From Candidatus Symbiothrix sp. (GTDB lineage: Bacteria > Bacteroidota > Bacteroidia > Bacteroidales > Azobacteroidaceae), in the NCBI GenBank assembly GCA_031270525.1, contig JAISXN010000065.1:1-11913 (forward strand): DNA of 11,913 bases. Reading direction: 5' to 3'. Numbering within the stretch: position 1 is the stretch's first letter; every line of letters begins with the position of its first letter. The translations under genes were made by a program, and so were the position numbers. The notes under the pieces are model-generated. The model was not told the DNA's origin. It saw only the letters and a list, made by a program, of their open reading frames with translations, and did no database searches. Positions 1 to 7,550 of the stretch are shown here, piece by piece.

Positions 1-141
1 ATGAATGAAAGGCGTGCATATAACTACATCGCATTGAACCGTTTTACCGTCTAAAGCTTTTTGCAACTCTTTTGCCAACTCAATTCCTTCTTGCAGGTTA
101 TTATTCATTTTCCAATTTCCCGCTACAATATTTTTTCTCAT
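1..141 (-). CDS. tpiA: Triosephosphate isomerase, N-terminal part (runs off the left edge)
   Basis: Reverse translation of this stretch gives 47 residues beginning [13 protein letters not shown]. This is the hallmark TIM N-terminus: the Asn and Lys of GNWKMN are the family's conserved active-site residues, here N9 and K11. The segment ending [10 protein letters not shown] matches the second beta strand of the barrel. The enzyme interconverts dihydroxyacetone phosphate and glyceraldehyde 3-phosphate in cytoplasmic glycolysis and gluconeogenesis. The ATG lies at 141-139, and the bases before it are A-rich with no Shine-Dalgarno motif. It is the last gene in view of the unit DUF1599 - DoxX - tpiA, 42 bp after the DoxX stop. 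The remaining roughly 200 residues lie outside the window. The family call is very secure. Confidence 0.95.
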   Translation of the reverse strand, partial: MRKNIVAGNWKMNNNLQEGIELAKELQKALDGKTVQCDVVICTPFIH

Positions 142-183
142 TTTTTATTTGTTTTTTTATGAAATATTATTTTTTATATGTTA

Positions 184-1500
184 CTATATATTATCATCAG
201 ACGAAGCAATCCGTTTGTTTTTTGCCAATTCTTTTCTCTTGTTTTTCCGCTGTTTCCTGTAAACAAAAAAGTCAAAAAGAAACAATATCAAAAGCGAAAT
301 GATTAAAATAAGCGAAATGATTACAATATTTCTCACATTGTGATTTTCCGGAATTTTCCCTGTATCGCTGTTATCCAATGGAGTATCCGATTCCGACAGA
401 TTGGGTAAGAGTCTATTCGGCCATTTATTGATAATCGTTCCGGTTTTGAGCAACAGCAATCCAGGATTAGAACGGATAATTGTTTTCAAAGTCACATCGT
501 CCATTGTACAGAAAGGATATTCTGCCCCCGTATTTTCAGTCCACTCCCTGATTTCAATAGGAAGGGAAGACGTCAAAGCATAAAATTTGTATCCGAACTT
601 TTGAGTATAATCATATATATCGTTGATTTTATCCACATTGTTGTCGGTAGCTTTTTCCAGTTTATGAGCAATGAGCAGGAACGTATAGTCCGGATCGATC
701 AATACATTGTCGGTAATATCATAACCTTCTTCGGTTGTAAGAGAAAAATCGTGAATCGGAGGTTCATACCCTTTTTTGACAGTAACGGTTTTCGAATTGA
801 CGAAAACCCAGGTTGAATCACCTTTCGGATAGTCGGCAATCGTAAATTCACGTTGTATCCCATTTTTCGAATAAATCAACTTTGTATCAAACACAGGCTG
901 TTCCGCATCTTCCGGAATTTCCATCAATGCCGGTATATGCGTACCGACTTTATACGGTCTGAAATCGAGAACCGGCAGATAGGAAAAGCAATACAAAGCT
1001 ACGCCTATAATAAACACATACACCCAAAATGTGATTAACGAATCGCATTTTTTCGTAAACACCGGCGTTATTAATTTATACCACAAATACAGGCAAATAG
1101 CCATTAACAGCAAAGGAAGATTTTTGAAAAATGTCTGCCAATTGGTAAGCACTAAAGCATCTCCGAAGCAACCGCAATCCGTAACGGGATTCTTAATTGC
1201 CAGATAAAGCGTCAGCGGCGTCATGACAATCATAAAAAGCAAAGCAAGAATTGTATTCGTTCTTCTATAAACTCCTAACAGAAAACAAACTCCGATTCCA
1301 AATTCAATGGCGAATAAAATAAAGGCAAAAGGCAATATGGTGAAATCCAGAAAACCAAGATCAAACGCTTCCAGATAATCTTCGATTTTATAAATGCTTC
1401 CCCACGGATCAATCGCTTTAACAAAGCCGGAAAAGACAAATACCGCTCCCAAAACAATTCTACTAATTTCTACAATAATTTTTTTAAAATTCCGTCCCAT
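184..1500 (-). CDS. DoxX-family membrane protein with C-terminal thioredoxin-like domain
   Basis: This 438-residue inner-membrane protein has no firmly known function. Residues 1-150 form a DoxX/MauE-like four-helix membrane domain: helices near 10-30, 55-77, 83-102 and 127-146, with the motif DCGCFGD at 108-114. A fifth helix sits near 156-176. Residues about 180-365 look like a periplasmic thioredoxin-like fold; the stretch 328-360 (PFCTMDD, then LKTIIRSNPGLLLL, then KW) resembles the end of TlpA/AhpC-type domains. No CxxC is present in that fold, only C331, so a classical disulfide reductase is unlikely. A last helix at about 391-413 is followed by a lysine/arginine-rich tail. The start ATG overlaps the end of the upstream DUF1599 gene by 17 bp, indicating translational coupling. 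MauE relatives assist disulfide or cofactor maturation; a redox role here is inference. This protein next to tpiA is a gene pair I recall from Bacteroides. Confidence 0.8.
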   Translation of the reverse strand: MGRNFKKIIVEISRIVLGAVFVFSGFVKAIDPWGSIYKIEDYLEAFDLGFLDFTILPFAFILFAIEFGIGVCFLLGVYRRTNTILALLFMIVMTPLTLYLAIKNPVTDCGCFGDALVLTNWQTFFKNLPLLLMAICLYLWYKLITPVFTKKCDSLITFWVYVFIIGVALYCFSYLPVLDFRPYKVGTHIPALMEIPEDAEQPVFDTKLIYSKNGIQREFTIADYPKGDSTWVFVNSKTVTVKKGYEPPIHDFSLTTEEGYDITDNVLIDPDYTFLLIAHKLEKATDNNVDKINDIYDYTQKFGYKFYALTSSLPIEIREWTENTGAEYPFCTMDDVTLKTIIRSNPGLLLLKTGTIINKWPNRLLPNLSESDTPLDNSDTGKIPENHNVRNIVIISLILIISLLILFLFDFFVYRKQRKNKRKELAKNKRIASSDDNI

Positions 1501-2029
1501 ATTCCAATTTTATTAGTGCAAACAAAGAATAATTAATCATATCCATATAATTGGCATCAATACCTTCCGATACAATGGTCTTACCTTCATTGATTTCAAT
1601 TTGTTTTGTCCTGTATATTTTCATTAAGATCATATCCGTATAAGAACTGATTCTCATATTTCTCCAGGCTTCATCATAATCGTGATTTTTGGCATACATC
1701 AATTCTTTGGTCTCCGTAATAAATTTATCATATAAAACCAAGGCTTCCTTATTATCTATATCAACCGTGGAAGAAAAACCCAAATGCAACTGTATCAATC
1801 CGATAACCCCATAATTAACAATAGCGGTAAATTCCGAACGAATATCTTCATCTATCTTACTTGTCCCTTTGGTTTCGAGACTTCTGATTCGATTGGCTTT
1901 GATGTAAATTTGGTCGGTAACTGATTGCTGACGCATAATGCGCCACGACGCACCGTAATCTTTCAGTTTATTTTCGAAAAGACTACGGCACGTCGTTATT
2001 ACCTGTTCAAACTGTTCTTTTGTGTTCAT
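1484..2029 (-). CDS. DUF1599 protein (nucleotide modification associated domain 1), tandem duplicated
   Basis: This 181-residue cytoplasmic protein has no signal peptide or membrane segment. It consists of two copies of one helical module, about residues 8-83 and 101-177. The pattern KDYGASWRIMR...TDQIYIKANRIRSLE is repeated as HDYDEAWRNMR...TDMILMKIYRTKQIE. Each copy ends in a matching segment, NYGVIGLIQLHLG and NYSLFALIKLEYG. The YxxxWRxMR signature matches the family once called DUF1599 and now called nucleotide modification associated domain 1. Its biochemical activity is not established as far as I know; a link to modified nucleotides comes from comparative genomics in phages. It is the first gene of the unit leading to DoxX and tpiA, with a candidate promoter just upstream. 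The family call is good; the function is unknown. Confidence 0.8.
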   Translation of the reverse strand: MNTKEQFEQVITTCRSLFENKLKDYGASWRIMRQQSVTDQIYIKANRIRSLETKGTSKIDEDIRSEFTAIVNYGVIGLIQLHLGFSSTVDIDNKEALVLYDKFITETKELMYAKNHDYDEAWRNMRISSYTDMILMKIYRTKQIEINEGKTIVSEGIDANYMDMINYSLFALIKLEYGTEF

Positions 2030-2057
2030 TGCGCATATTCATTCGGCTTATGAGTTG

Positions 2058-2088
2058 CAAAAATAGATGAAAAATTTGGTTTTTCCAA
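2058..2088 (-). promoter_or_regulatory. Candidate Bacteroidota promoter for the DUF1599-DoxX-tpiA unit
   Basis: On the minus strand TATTTTTG (2065-2058) matches the -7 consensus TAnnTTTG. A TTGG (2088-2085) lies 19 bases upstream and approximates the -33 TTTG box. The predicted transcription start is near 2052, about 20-25 nt before the ATG at 2029. The region is the 101-bp gap after the M23 peptidase gene. No convincing terminator hairpin separates the two units, so readthrough from ndk-M23 is possible. Confidence 0.45.
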
Positions 2089-2130
2089 GCGCGAGAAAAG
2101 GAAAAAGAGGTTTCAATCCACTTTGTGTTT

Positions 2131-3195
2131 CTATGAACACCGAAGCGACCGCCCAATCTTCAAAATAGTCGTCTTGCTGATTCCGTTCAACCGGCATATT
2201 TGTTCCACACTCACGCCATGTCTTCGGGCAATAACGGATAACGTATCTCCGTTTTTTACTTTATGATATTTTGCCCCTTTGCCATCGGCTAAAGGAATAG
2301 ATACGTCGCTTGATTTTTTCGACCGGTCATTTTTCCTCGCGATAGCTGCATAGCGTTTAACGTATGTCCCTTTCAGCGGTTTATATTTCGTATAAAAAGG
2401 AATATTAAAATAAGAATTTCCGGAACGGGATTTTTCAAAAACAAAATAATCATCATAAGTGCAAAAACGGTCGAAATCAATTATTTCCGAAGGATCAACG
2501 GCCTGACCTAAAAAGCGAAATTCAAAATGAAGGTGAGAACCGGTCGAACGACCTGTATTACCGCCTAAGGCAATCGGTTGTCCCGCTTGTACATTTTCGT
2601 CAATATTGACCAATGTTTTGGATAAATGTCCATACACGGTTTCCAAACCATTCGGATGTCTGATTACCACGTAGTTACCGTAACCTCTTCTCTCATAATT
2701 ACAAACCCTGATTTTTCCATCGAAAGCGGCATAAACGGTATCTCCTGTCTGAAGCTTAAGATCGGTTCCGTAATGAAATCTATACCGGCGAGGGCCATAA
2801 GGAGAAGTCACTTTCCCTGTAATCGGCATGACAAAAGAAGAAACATCTATTCTGAAAGAATCCGGAACAAACGCGCTGGAATAGGCCTTTAGAAATTCAT
2901 TGTTCCATTCGCCTTCGTACAGTTCGTCGGCAGGCAACTCATCATCATTTTCTTCGGTCAGTTCGAGCGCCAGAAGCACTGAATCCATTATCTGCGTTTC
3001 GATTTTTAGATTTATTTTATCGGCAACTAATTTGAGCCGATCGTTGATTTTTTTTATTTCATCACTACTTAACTCATTTTTATTTACTTGCGCCCCTAAG
3101 TTTGTTGAAACAATCAAAGCCAAAACTATTGCAACCGCTAATCTGTTAAATATTCTTCCTATCATCATCATTTTTGTTTTCTTTTTTCGGAGCAT
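2131..3195 (-). CDS. Secreted M23 (LytM-type) peptidoglycan endopeptidase with C-terminal LysM
   Basis: Predicted product of 354 residues that acts on peptidoglycan in the periplasm. A basic N-region and a hydrophobic stretch at about 19-35, ending NLGA-Q, form a signal peptide. A short charged linker follows. The M23 domain covers about 125-240 and contains the zinc and catalytic residues of the LytM family: H141 and D145 (HYGTD), H190 (YGHLS), and H221 and H223 (SHLHF). All are present, so the enzyme should be active rather than a degenerate EnvC/NlpD-like activator. A LysM repeat at about 310-353 (YHKVKNGDTLSVIARRHG) should bind glycan chains. I chose the ATG at 3195, which lies 4 bp behind the ndk stop and gives a basic N-region. 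Starting at the tandem ATGs at 3213/3210 would add six residues and overlap ndk by 14 bp. It is probably co-transcribed with ndk. Confidence 0.88.
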   Translation of the reverse strand: MLRKKKTKMMMIGRIFNRLAVAIVLALIVSTNLGAQVNKNELSSDEIKKINDRLKLVADKINLKIETQIMDSVLLALELTEENDDELPADELYEGEWNNEFLKAYSSAFVPDSFRIDVSSFVMPITGKVTSPYGPRRYRFHYGTDLKLQTGDTVYAAFDGKIRVCNYERRGYGNYVVIRHPNGLETVYGHLSKTLVNIDENVQAGQPIALGGNTGRSTGSHLHFEFRFLGQAVDPSEIIDFDRFCTYDDYFVFEKSRSGNSYFNIPFYTKYKPLKGTYVKRYAAIARKNDRSKKSSDVSIPLADGKGAKYHKVKNGDTLSVIARRHGVSVEQICRLNGISKTTILKIGRSLRCS

Positions 3196-3199
3196 AACT

Positions 3200-3664
3200 T
3201 CAATATTCATCATGCGCGTACAAATTTGACATTAAAACCGGTTCGTAATCAAACAATTCCTCCGTCTTAAAAAAGCGTTTTATTTCAACCTCCGCAGTCT
3301 CCGGAGAGTCTGAAGCATGAACAATATTCTCCTGAATACTCATGCTGTAATCTCCTCTGATTGTACCCGGTAAAGCATCGCGTCCATTGGTCGTACCTGT
3401 AATTGAACGAACAACCCTGACGGCGTCTTTTCCTTTCCAACAGCATACGATAACCGGACAGGAAGTCATGGCATTTTTAATCCTCTGAAAAATAGGTTTA
3501 TCTTTTAAGTGCGCATAATGCTCATTCAAAACCTCATCCGAAAGCCACATCATTTTCATTCCGGCAAGAAGTAAGCCTTTCTTTTCAAAACGATTAACGA
3601 CCTCTCCAATCAGAGCTCGCTGAATGGTACCGGGTTTAAGGATCACAAGCGTTTTCTCCAACAT
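3200..3664 (-). CDS. ndk: Nucleoside diphosphate kinase
   Basis: This 154-residue cytoplasmic enzyme transfers the gamma phosphate of ATP to nucleoside diphosphates through a phosphohistidine, balancing NTP and dNTP pools. The N-terminus EKTLVILKPGTIQR carries the conserved family lysine (K10). The block GRDALPGTIRGDY at 94-106 contributes to nucleotide binding. The segment ENIVHASDS at 112-120 contains the phosphorylated histidine, H116. The length is slightly above the usual 140-150 residues, owing to a short C-terminal extension (FDYEPVLMSNLYAHDEY). The start ATG is followed directly by the conserved strand, and a candidate promoter lies about 40 bp upstream. The gene is first in a probable two-gene unit with the M23 peptidase. 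Confidence 0.96.
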   Translation of the reverse strand: MLEKTLVILKPGTIQRALIGEVVNRFEKKGLLLAGMKMMWLSDEVLNEHYAHLKDKPIFQRIKNAMTSCPVIVCCWKGKDAVRVVRSITGTTNGRDALPGTIRGDYSMSIQENIVHASDSPETAEVEIKRFFKTEELFDYEPVLMSNLYAHDEY

Positions 3665-3700
3665 TTACTAACTTTTTTGTAAGTGAAAATTTTAAGTTTA

Positions 3701-3731
3701 CAAAGTAAAACAATAATTATCAAAAAACCAA
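3701..3731 (-). promoter_or_regulatory. Candidate Bacteroidota promoter for ndk
   Basis: In the 94-bp gap between rodA and ndk, the minus strand has TTACTTTG (3708-3701), one mismatch from TAnnTTTG. A TTGG lies exactly 19 bases upstream (3731-3728) as a -33-like box. The predicted start of transcription falls near 3695, leaving a leader of about 30 nt. The same TTGG-19-bp architecture is seen in front of the DUF1599 gene. No clear rodA terminator is visible in this gap. Confidence 0.4.
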
Positions 3732-3758
3732 GTATTTATATGTTAAAATTTGACGGAA

Positions 3759-5204
3759 TCAACGGTGTCTTGCCGCATCAAGCCTTAAAAAAATAAAAAG
3801 AAGGATAGTAAAAGCGCAAATTGAAGAGCCTCCATAGCTAAAAAACGGCAACGGAATACCGATTACCGGCATAATTCCAATCACCATTCCGATATTAACA
3901 GCCAGATGAAAAGTCAGGATAGAAGCCACAGAATAACCGTAAATTCGATTAAACCGGGTTCGTTGTCTTTCCGCAAGAAAAATCAACCGGATAATTAAGG
4001 TCATAAATAATAACATGATTATACTCGCGCCAAAGAAACCTTCCTCCTCACCCACAGTGCAAAAAATAAAATCGGTATCCTGTTCGGGAACATATTTTAA
4101 TTTAGTTTGCGTTCCGTTCAGATAACCTTTCCCGAAAAGGCCGCCCGAACCGATGGCTATTTTAGACTGGTTGACATTATATCCCGCTCCGCCGGGATCG
4201 TCGATCATGCCCAAAGCCACTTTGACCCGGGTCTGTTGGTATGGTTCCAAAACGTCGTTGAAAAAATAATCAACCGAATATAAATAAACAATTGAAAATA
4301 TAGCAAAAAAAATAACATATAGATAACGCAAAACTCTAAACCGGATATAATTTACCAATACGGCTAAAACAGTAAGAATCAGAATGGCCAAAGTAACCCG
4401 GCTGAGATTAAATTCCACAAAAAAGGAAACGACAACGCTGACTACTACCAATCCCAATGACGAAAAAATAATGTATTTGTTAGTCCGACGGCCTTTCTTA
4501 TAATTATAAAGAATTATGTATATGAAAAATAGACTCAGAATCAAAATAACATATTCGCCCAAAGGAGTAACGCCCCAGAAAGTTTCATCCAATTTAAGAG
4601 CTATCAGGAAATACAAAACGGTACAAAAACCCGTGAAAATAATAGTGCCGGGCATTCCTTCGCGATACAGCATAATGAAAAAAGCCAGGAAAATCAAGGC
4701 GGAACCCGTTTCTTTCTGCAACATAATTAATACCATCGGTAAAAAAATCAAGCCCAAAACAACCGCAAAATTTTTTGTCTTCATCAACTCAAACCGGTAG
4801 CCGTTCATGAACCGGGCAACAGCCAAAGCGGTTGCAAATTTGGCAAACTCGGCGGCTTGCAAACGAACAGGTCCCATAACCAGCCACGAACGCGAACCTT
4901 TTATATCGGGTGCGACAAAAATAGTTACAATCAAAAGGAAAATCAGGAAAATATAAATCCAATAAGCAAAAATGTCATAGAAGCTTTTTTCAATCAGAAG
5001 AATCGAAAAACCTGTCACTACGGAGATAACAATCCAAATCATCTGCATACCGGCGCGTCCCGACAGGTTAAAAATCGAAACCTGGTCGAAATCGTAGCTG
5101 GCCGCATAGATCGTGAACCATCCCGCAATGACCATCACGACATAAATGGAAACGGTCATCCAGTCCAAACTACTCCATATACTGCTTTTTGGGTAAGACA
5201 ACAT
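3759..5204 (-). CDS. rodA: Rod shape-determining protein RodA (SEDS peptidoglycan glycosyltransferase)
   Basis: This 481-residue polytopic membrane protein of the SEDS family polymerises lipid II into glycan strands together with PBP2. Family motifs are present: GSRSWLVMGPVRLQAAEFAK (103-122), the large periplasmic-loop block NQSKIAIGSGGLFGKG (345-360), PEQDTDFIF (373-381), and PLPFFSYGGSS (451-461). D378 in TDFIF aligns with what I take to be the catalytic aspartate of RodA. The protein is about 110 residues longer than E. coli RodA; the extra length is a central membrane-rich region at about 205-300, as I recall is usual in Bacteroidota. The start at 5204 overlaps mrdA by 35 bp. I keep it because SIWSSLDWMTV, a segment conserved in Bacteroidota RodA, precedes the next methionine. 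It is the last gene of the purH-mre unit. Confidence 0.95.
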   Translation of the reverse strand: MLSYPKSSIWSSLDWMTVSIYVVMVIAGWFTIYAASYDFDQVSIFNLSGRAGMQMIWIVISVVTGFSILLIEKSFYDIFAYWIYIFLIFLLIVTIFVAPDIKGSRSWLVMGPVRLQAAEFAKFATALAVARFMNGYRFELMKTKNFAVVLGLIFLPMVLIMLQKETGSALIFLAFFIMLYREGMPGTIIFTGFCTVLYFLIALKLDETFWGVTPLGEYVILILSLFFIYIILYNYKKGRRTNKYIIFSSLGLVVVSVVVSFFVEFNLSRVTLAILILTVLAVLVNYIRFRVLRYLYVIFFAIFSIVYLYSVDYFFNDVLEPYQQTRVKVALGMIDDPGGAGYNVNQSKIAIGSGGLFGKGYLNGTQTKLKYVPEQDTDFIFCTVGEEEGFFGASIIMLLFMTLIIRLIFLAERQRTRFNRIYGYSVASILTFHLAVNIGMVIGIMPVIGIPLPFFSYGGSSICAFTILLFIFLRLDAARHR

Positions 5205-7041
5205 TTCTTAAAATTATCGTATTTTTTAATTTTTCTTCCTCCCATACGGATGACTCGGAAATTTGTCCGTTCAGATATTTTTCCAACATCAATCTTGCTA
5301 TTGGAAGTGCATTTGTAGCTCCGAAACCACCGTTTTCAACCAAAACGGAAATAGCTACTTTCGGATTGTCTTTCGGTGCAAAAGCCATAAAAATGGAATG
5401 GTCTTTCCCTTTATTCTGAGCTGTTCCGGTTTTTCCGCAAACTTCAATACCCGGAATATTCGCCCGGGTCGAAGTTCCGCCGGTCACCGCTTTTCGCATC
5501 CCGGCTACAATCGCTTCATAATGTTCGGGAGCAATTCCTGTATATTTTCTTTTCGTATAAGTCGAATCCAAAGCCGTATCCCTGATTTTTTTCACGACAT
5601 GAGGCGTGCAGTAATACCCGCGATTCGCAATAGTCGCCGCCAGATTGCAGATTTGCAAAGGCGTTTCTTCAATTTCCCCCTGCCCGATTGAATTTGAAAT
5701 AACCGTAAATGGATTCCATCGCGTATAAATCTTATCGTAAAACTGACCGTTGGGAATCCGTCCCCGTTTTTCGCCGGGCAAATCGACACCCAAGGGATAA
5801 CCGAATCCCTGACTAACCATCAGGTCACGCCATTTGTCCATCGCATTTTCAATCGAACTGTATTTTTTATTTTCCAGCATGGCTTTCAAACCCCAACAAA
5901 AATAGGAATTGCAAGACGTCCCAATGGCGTCAACCAAAGCTAAAGGCGAACCATGCCCGTGACATCCGGGGCGGCCTCCACCGGGCGGCCATCCGTGGTA
6001 ACAAGAATAAGCCGTTGAGGGCTGAATAATATTTTCTTCCAAAAAAACCAAAGCTTGCGCCGGTTTGAAAGTTGAACCGGGCGGATAAGTCCCGTTCAAA
6101 GCTCGATTTATCAAAGGTGTATAAGGATCTTTTGTGAGTTTGACAAAATTTTCACTGAATTGTCGTCCCACCAGATTTAAAATAGACGGGTCATAAGTAG
6201 GTGAAGAAACCATGCATAAAATTTCACCGGTCTCCGGCTCTATCATGATGATACTCCCTAACTTATTAGTCATCAGCATTTCACCGTATGCCTGCAAGTC
6301 AATGTCGAGCGAAAGCGTCAGGTCTTTCCCTGGAATTGGGTCCTGGTCATGGATTCCTTCTTTGTATTTCCCTTTGATGCGGCCATGGGCGTCGCGCAGC
6401 AAAATCTCCACGCCTTTCGTACCCCGCAGATAAGACTCATATTGTTTTTCAACACCTGTCTTTCCAATGTAATCGCCACGAACATAATATTCGTCATCAG
6501 CCAGATTTTGTTTATCGGCTTCGGCAATATATCCCAAAACATGAGCGGCATTGGGATAATTATATTTCCGAATGGGTTTGTTTTGCAAATAAAATCCGGG
6601 GAATTTGTAAATGGATTCCTGAAGAATACCATATTCTTTACTACCTAATTGAGTAAGAAAAGTTTGCGGCGTATAAGAAGAATAACCGGGATTCAATTTC
6701 CGGTTTTTCACATCGGCCCATTTTTTCCTGAAATACTCCTTATTAATGTTAACGGCGCGACAAAAAGCCAAGGTATCAAATTCTTTGGTTTCCCGCATGA
6801 CGACCATTACATCGTATGACTGTTGGTTGTAAACCAACAGTTTGTTATTCCGGTCGTACATCACGCCCCTGGGCGGATATCGTTTTTTATTCAGAAACGC
6901 ATTCGAATTCGCCCATTCCTTATAATTACTGTCAAGTACTTGTAATGAAAAAAGTCGTATGATATAAACTAAACCCAAAATACAGATACCGTAAATGATA
7001 AACATTTTCCTTTTATCGGCATCAAAATTCTCTTTCTTCAT
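5170..7041 (-). CDS. mrdA: Penicillin-binding protein 2, elongasome transpeptidase
   Basis: This 623-residue class B PBP cross-links peptidoglycan during lateral-wall growth and is the cognate partner of RodA. One membrane anchor lies at about 13-33. The pedestal/dimerisation region (about 50-225) starts with the typical RYPPRGVMYDRN. The transpeptidase domain contains all three motifs: S323-T-F-K326 with the acylated serine, S376-C-N378, and K537-T-G-T540. Between the first two motifs lies a Cys/His-rich stretch (C347, C360, H361, H363, C377) where E. coli PBP2 has a zinc site. The ATG overlaps the mreD stop as ATGA, and the 3' end overlaps rodA by 35 bp, which suggests coupled translation and matched stoichiometry. 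It is a beta-lactam target. Confidence 0.96.
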   Translation of the reverse strand: MKKENFDADKRKMFIIYGICILGLVYIIRLFSLQVLDSNYKEWANSNAFLNKKRYPPRGVMYDRNNKLLVYNQQSYDVMVVMRETKEFDTLAFCRAVNINKEYFRKKWADVKNRKLNPGYSSYTPQTFLTQLGSKEYGILQESIYKFPGFYLQNKPIRKYNYPNAAHVLGYIAEADKQNLADDEYYVRGDYIGKTGVEKQYESYLRGTKGVEILLRDAHGRIKGKYKEGIHDQDPIPGKDLTLSLDIDLQAYGEMLMTNKLGSIIMIEPETGEILCMVSSPTYDPSILNLVGRQFSENFVKLTKDPYTPLINRALNGTYPPGSTFKPAQALVFLEENIIQPSTAYSCYHGWPPGGGRPGCHGHGSPLALVDAIGTSCNSYFCWGLKAMLENKKYSSIENAMDKWRDLMVSQGFGYPLGVDLPGEKRGRIPNGQFYDKIYTRWNPFTVISNSIGQGEIEETPLQICNLAATIANRGYYCTPHVVKKIRDTALDSTYTKRKYTGIAPEHYEAIVAGMRKAVTGGTSTRANIPGIEVCGKTGTAQNKGKDHSIFMAFAPKDNPKVAISVLVENGGFGATNALPIARLMLEKYLNGQISESSVWEEEKLKNTIILRNVVLPKKQYME

Positions 7042-7550
7042 TTTTTGAATTCCCCAATATTTATGCTTTCAATAGCACTAACAAGCAAAACCGTCAAAAC
7101 AAAACTACCTAAAATCCGCAACGACAATTTTATCGGGTCGAACAAAGTAAATGATTCCATTAAATGCAAAACCGTTGCATGAATCAAGATCATCGTTCCG
7201 GCATAGCGAACAAACATGAAATTTCCCAATGTTTCAAACGAAGGTACATAATCTTCAAAAACATCTCTCGGAGCAAATAGTTTTAATAAATAAAACCTTA
7301 AAAATCCGACGATTATCATAACAGACATGTTTAAGCCCAATGTAGAACCGAACAGGTCTATAATTAAACCCATCAGCGCCGACAGCATCAGTACTACATT
7401 GCGATTCATTTTGACCGGCAATTTCAAAGTAAAATAGAGATATACAAAAGGCGTGGCAACTCCAAACAAATGGATGTTGTTGAATAGCCATACCTGCAAC
7501 AGTACAAGGAGAATAAACAGCAGTAACCGCTGAATCGCCACCTTATTCAT
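7038..7550 (-). CDS. mreD: Rod shape-determining protein MreD
   Basis: This 170-residue, highly hydrophobic protein has about five predicted membrane helices (near 7-25, 32-46, 51-72, 73-92 and 140-163). MreD sequences diverge strongly; the call rests mainly on size, topology and position between mreC and mrdA. The motif LIIDLFGSTLGLNM at 62-75 resembles the family's typical D-x-x-x-x-x-x-G-L segment. It is an inner-membrane component of the elongasome that interacts with MreC. The start ATG lies inside the mreC 3' end (8-bp overlap), and its stop overlaps the mrdA ATG by 4 bp. Confidence 0.9.
   Translation of the reverse strand: MNKVAIQRLLLFILLVLLQVWLFNNIHLFGVATPFVYLYFTLKLPVKMNRNVVLMLSALMGLIIDLFGSTLGLNMSVMIIVGFLRFYLLKLFAPRDVFEDYVPSFETLGNFMFVRYAGTMILIHATVLHLMESFTLFDPIKLSLRILGSFVLTVLLVSAIESINIGEFKK

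Noticed and set aside
2066..2090. TTGG-A5-CCAA followed by ATTTTT (minus strand) as terminator of ndk-M23
   Set aside because: The stem is only 4 bp; the TTGG is better explained as a promoter box.
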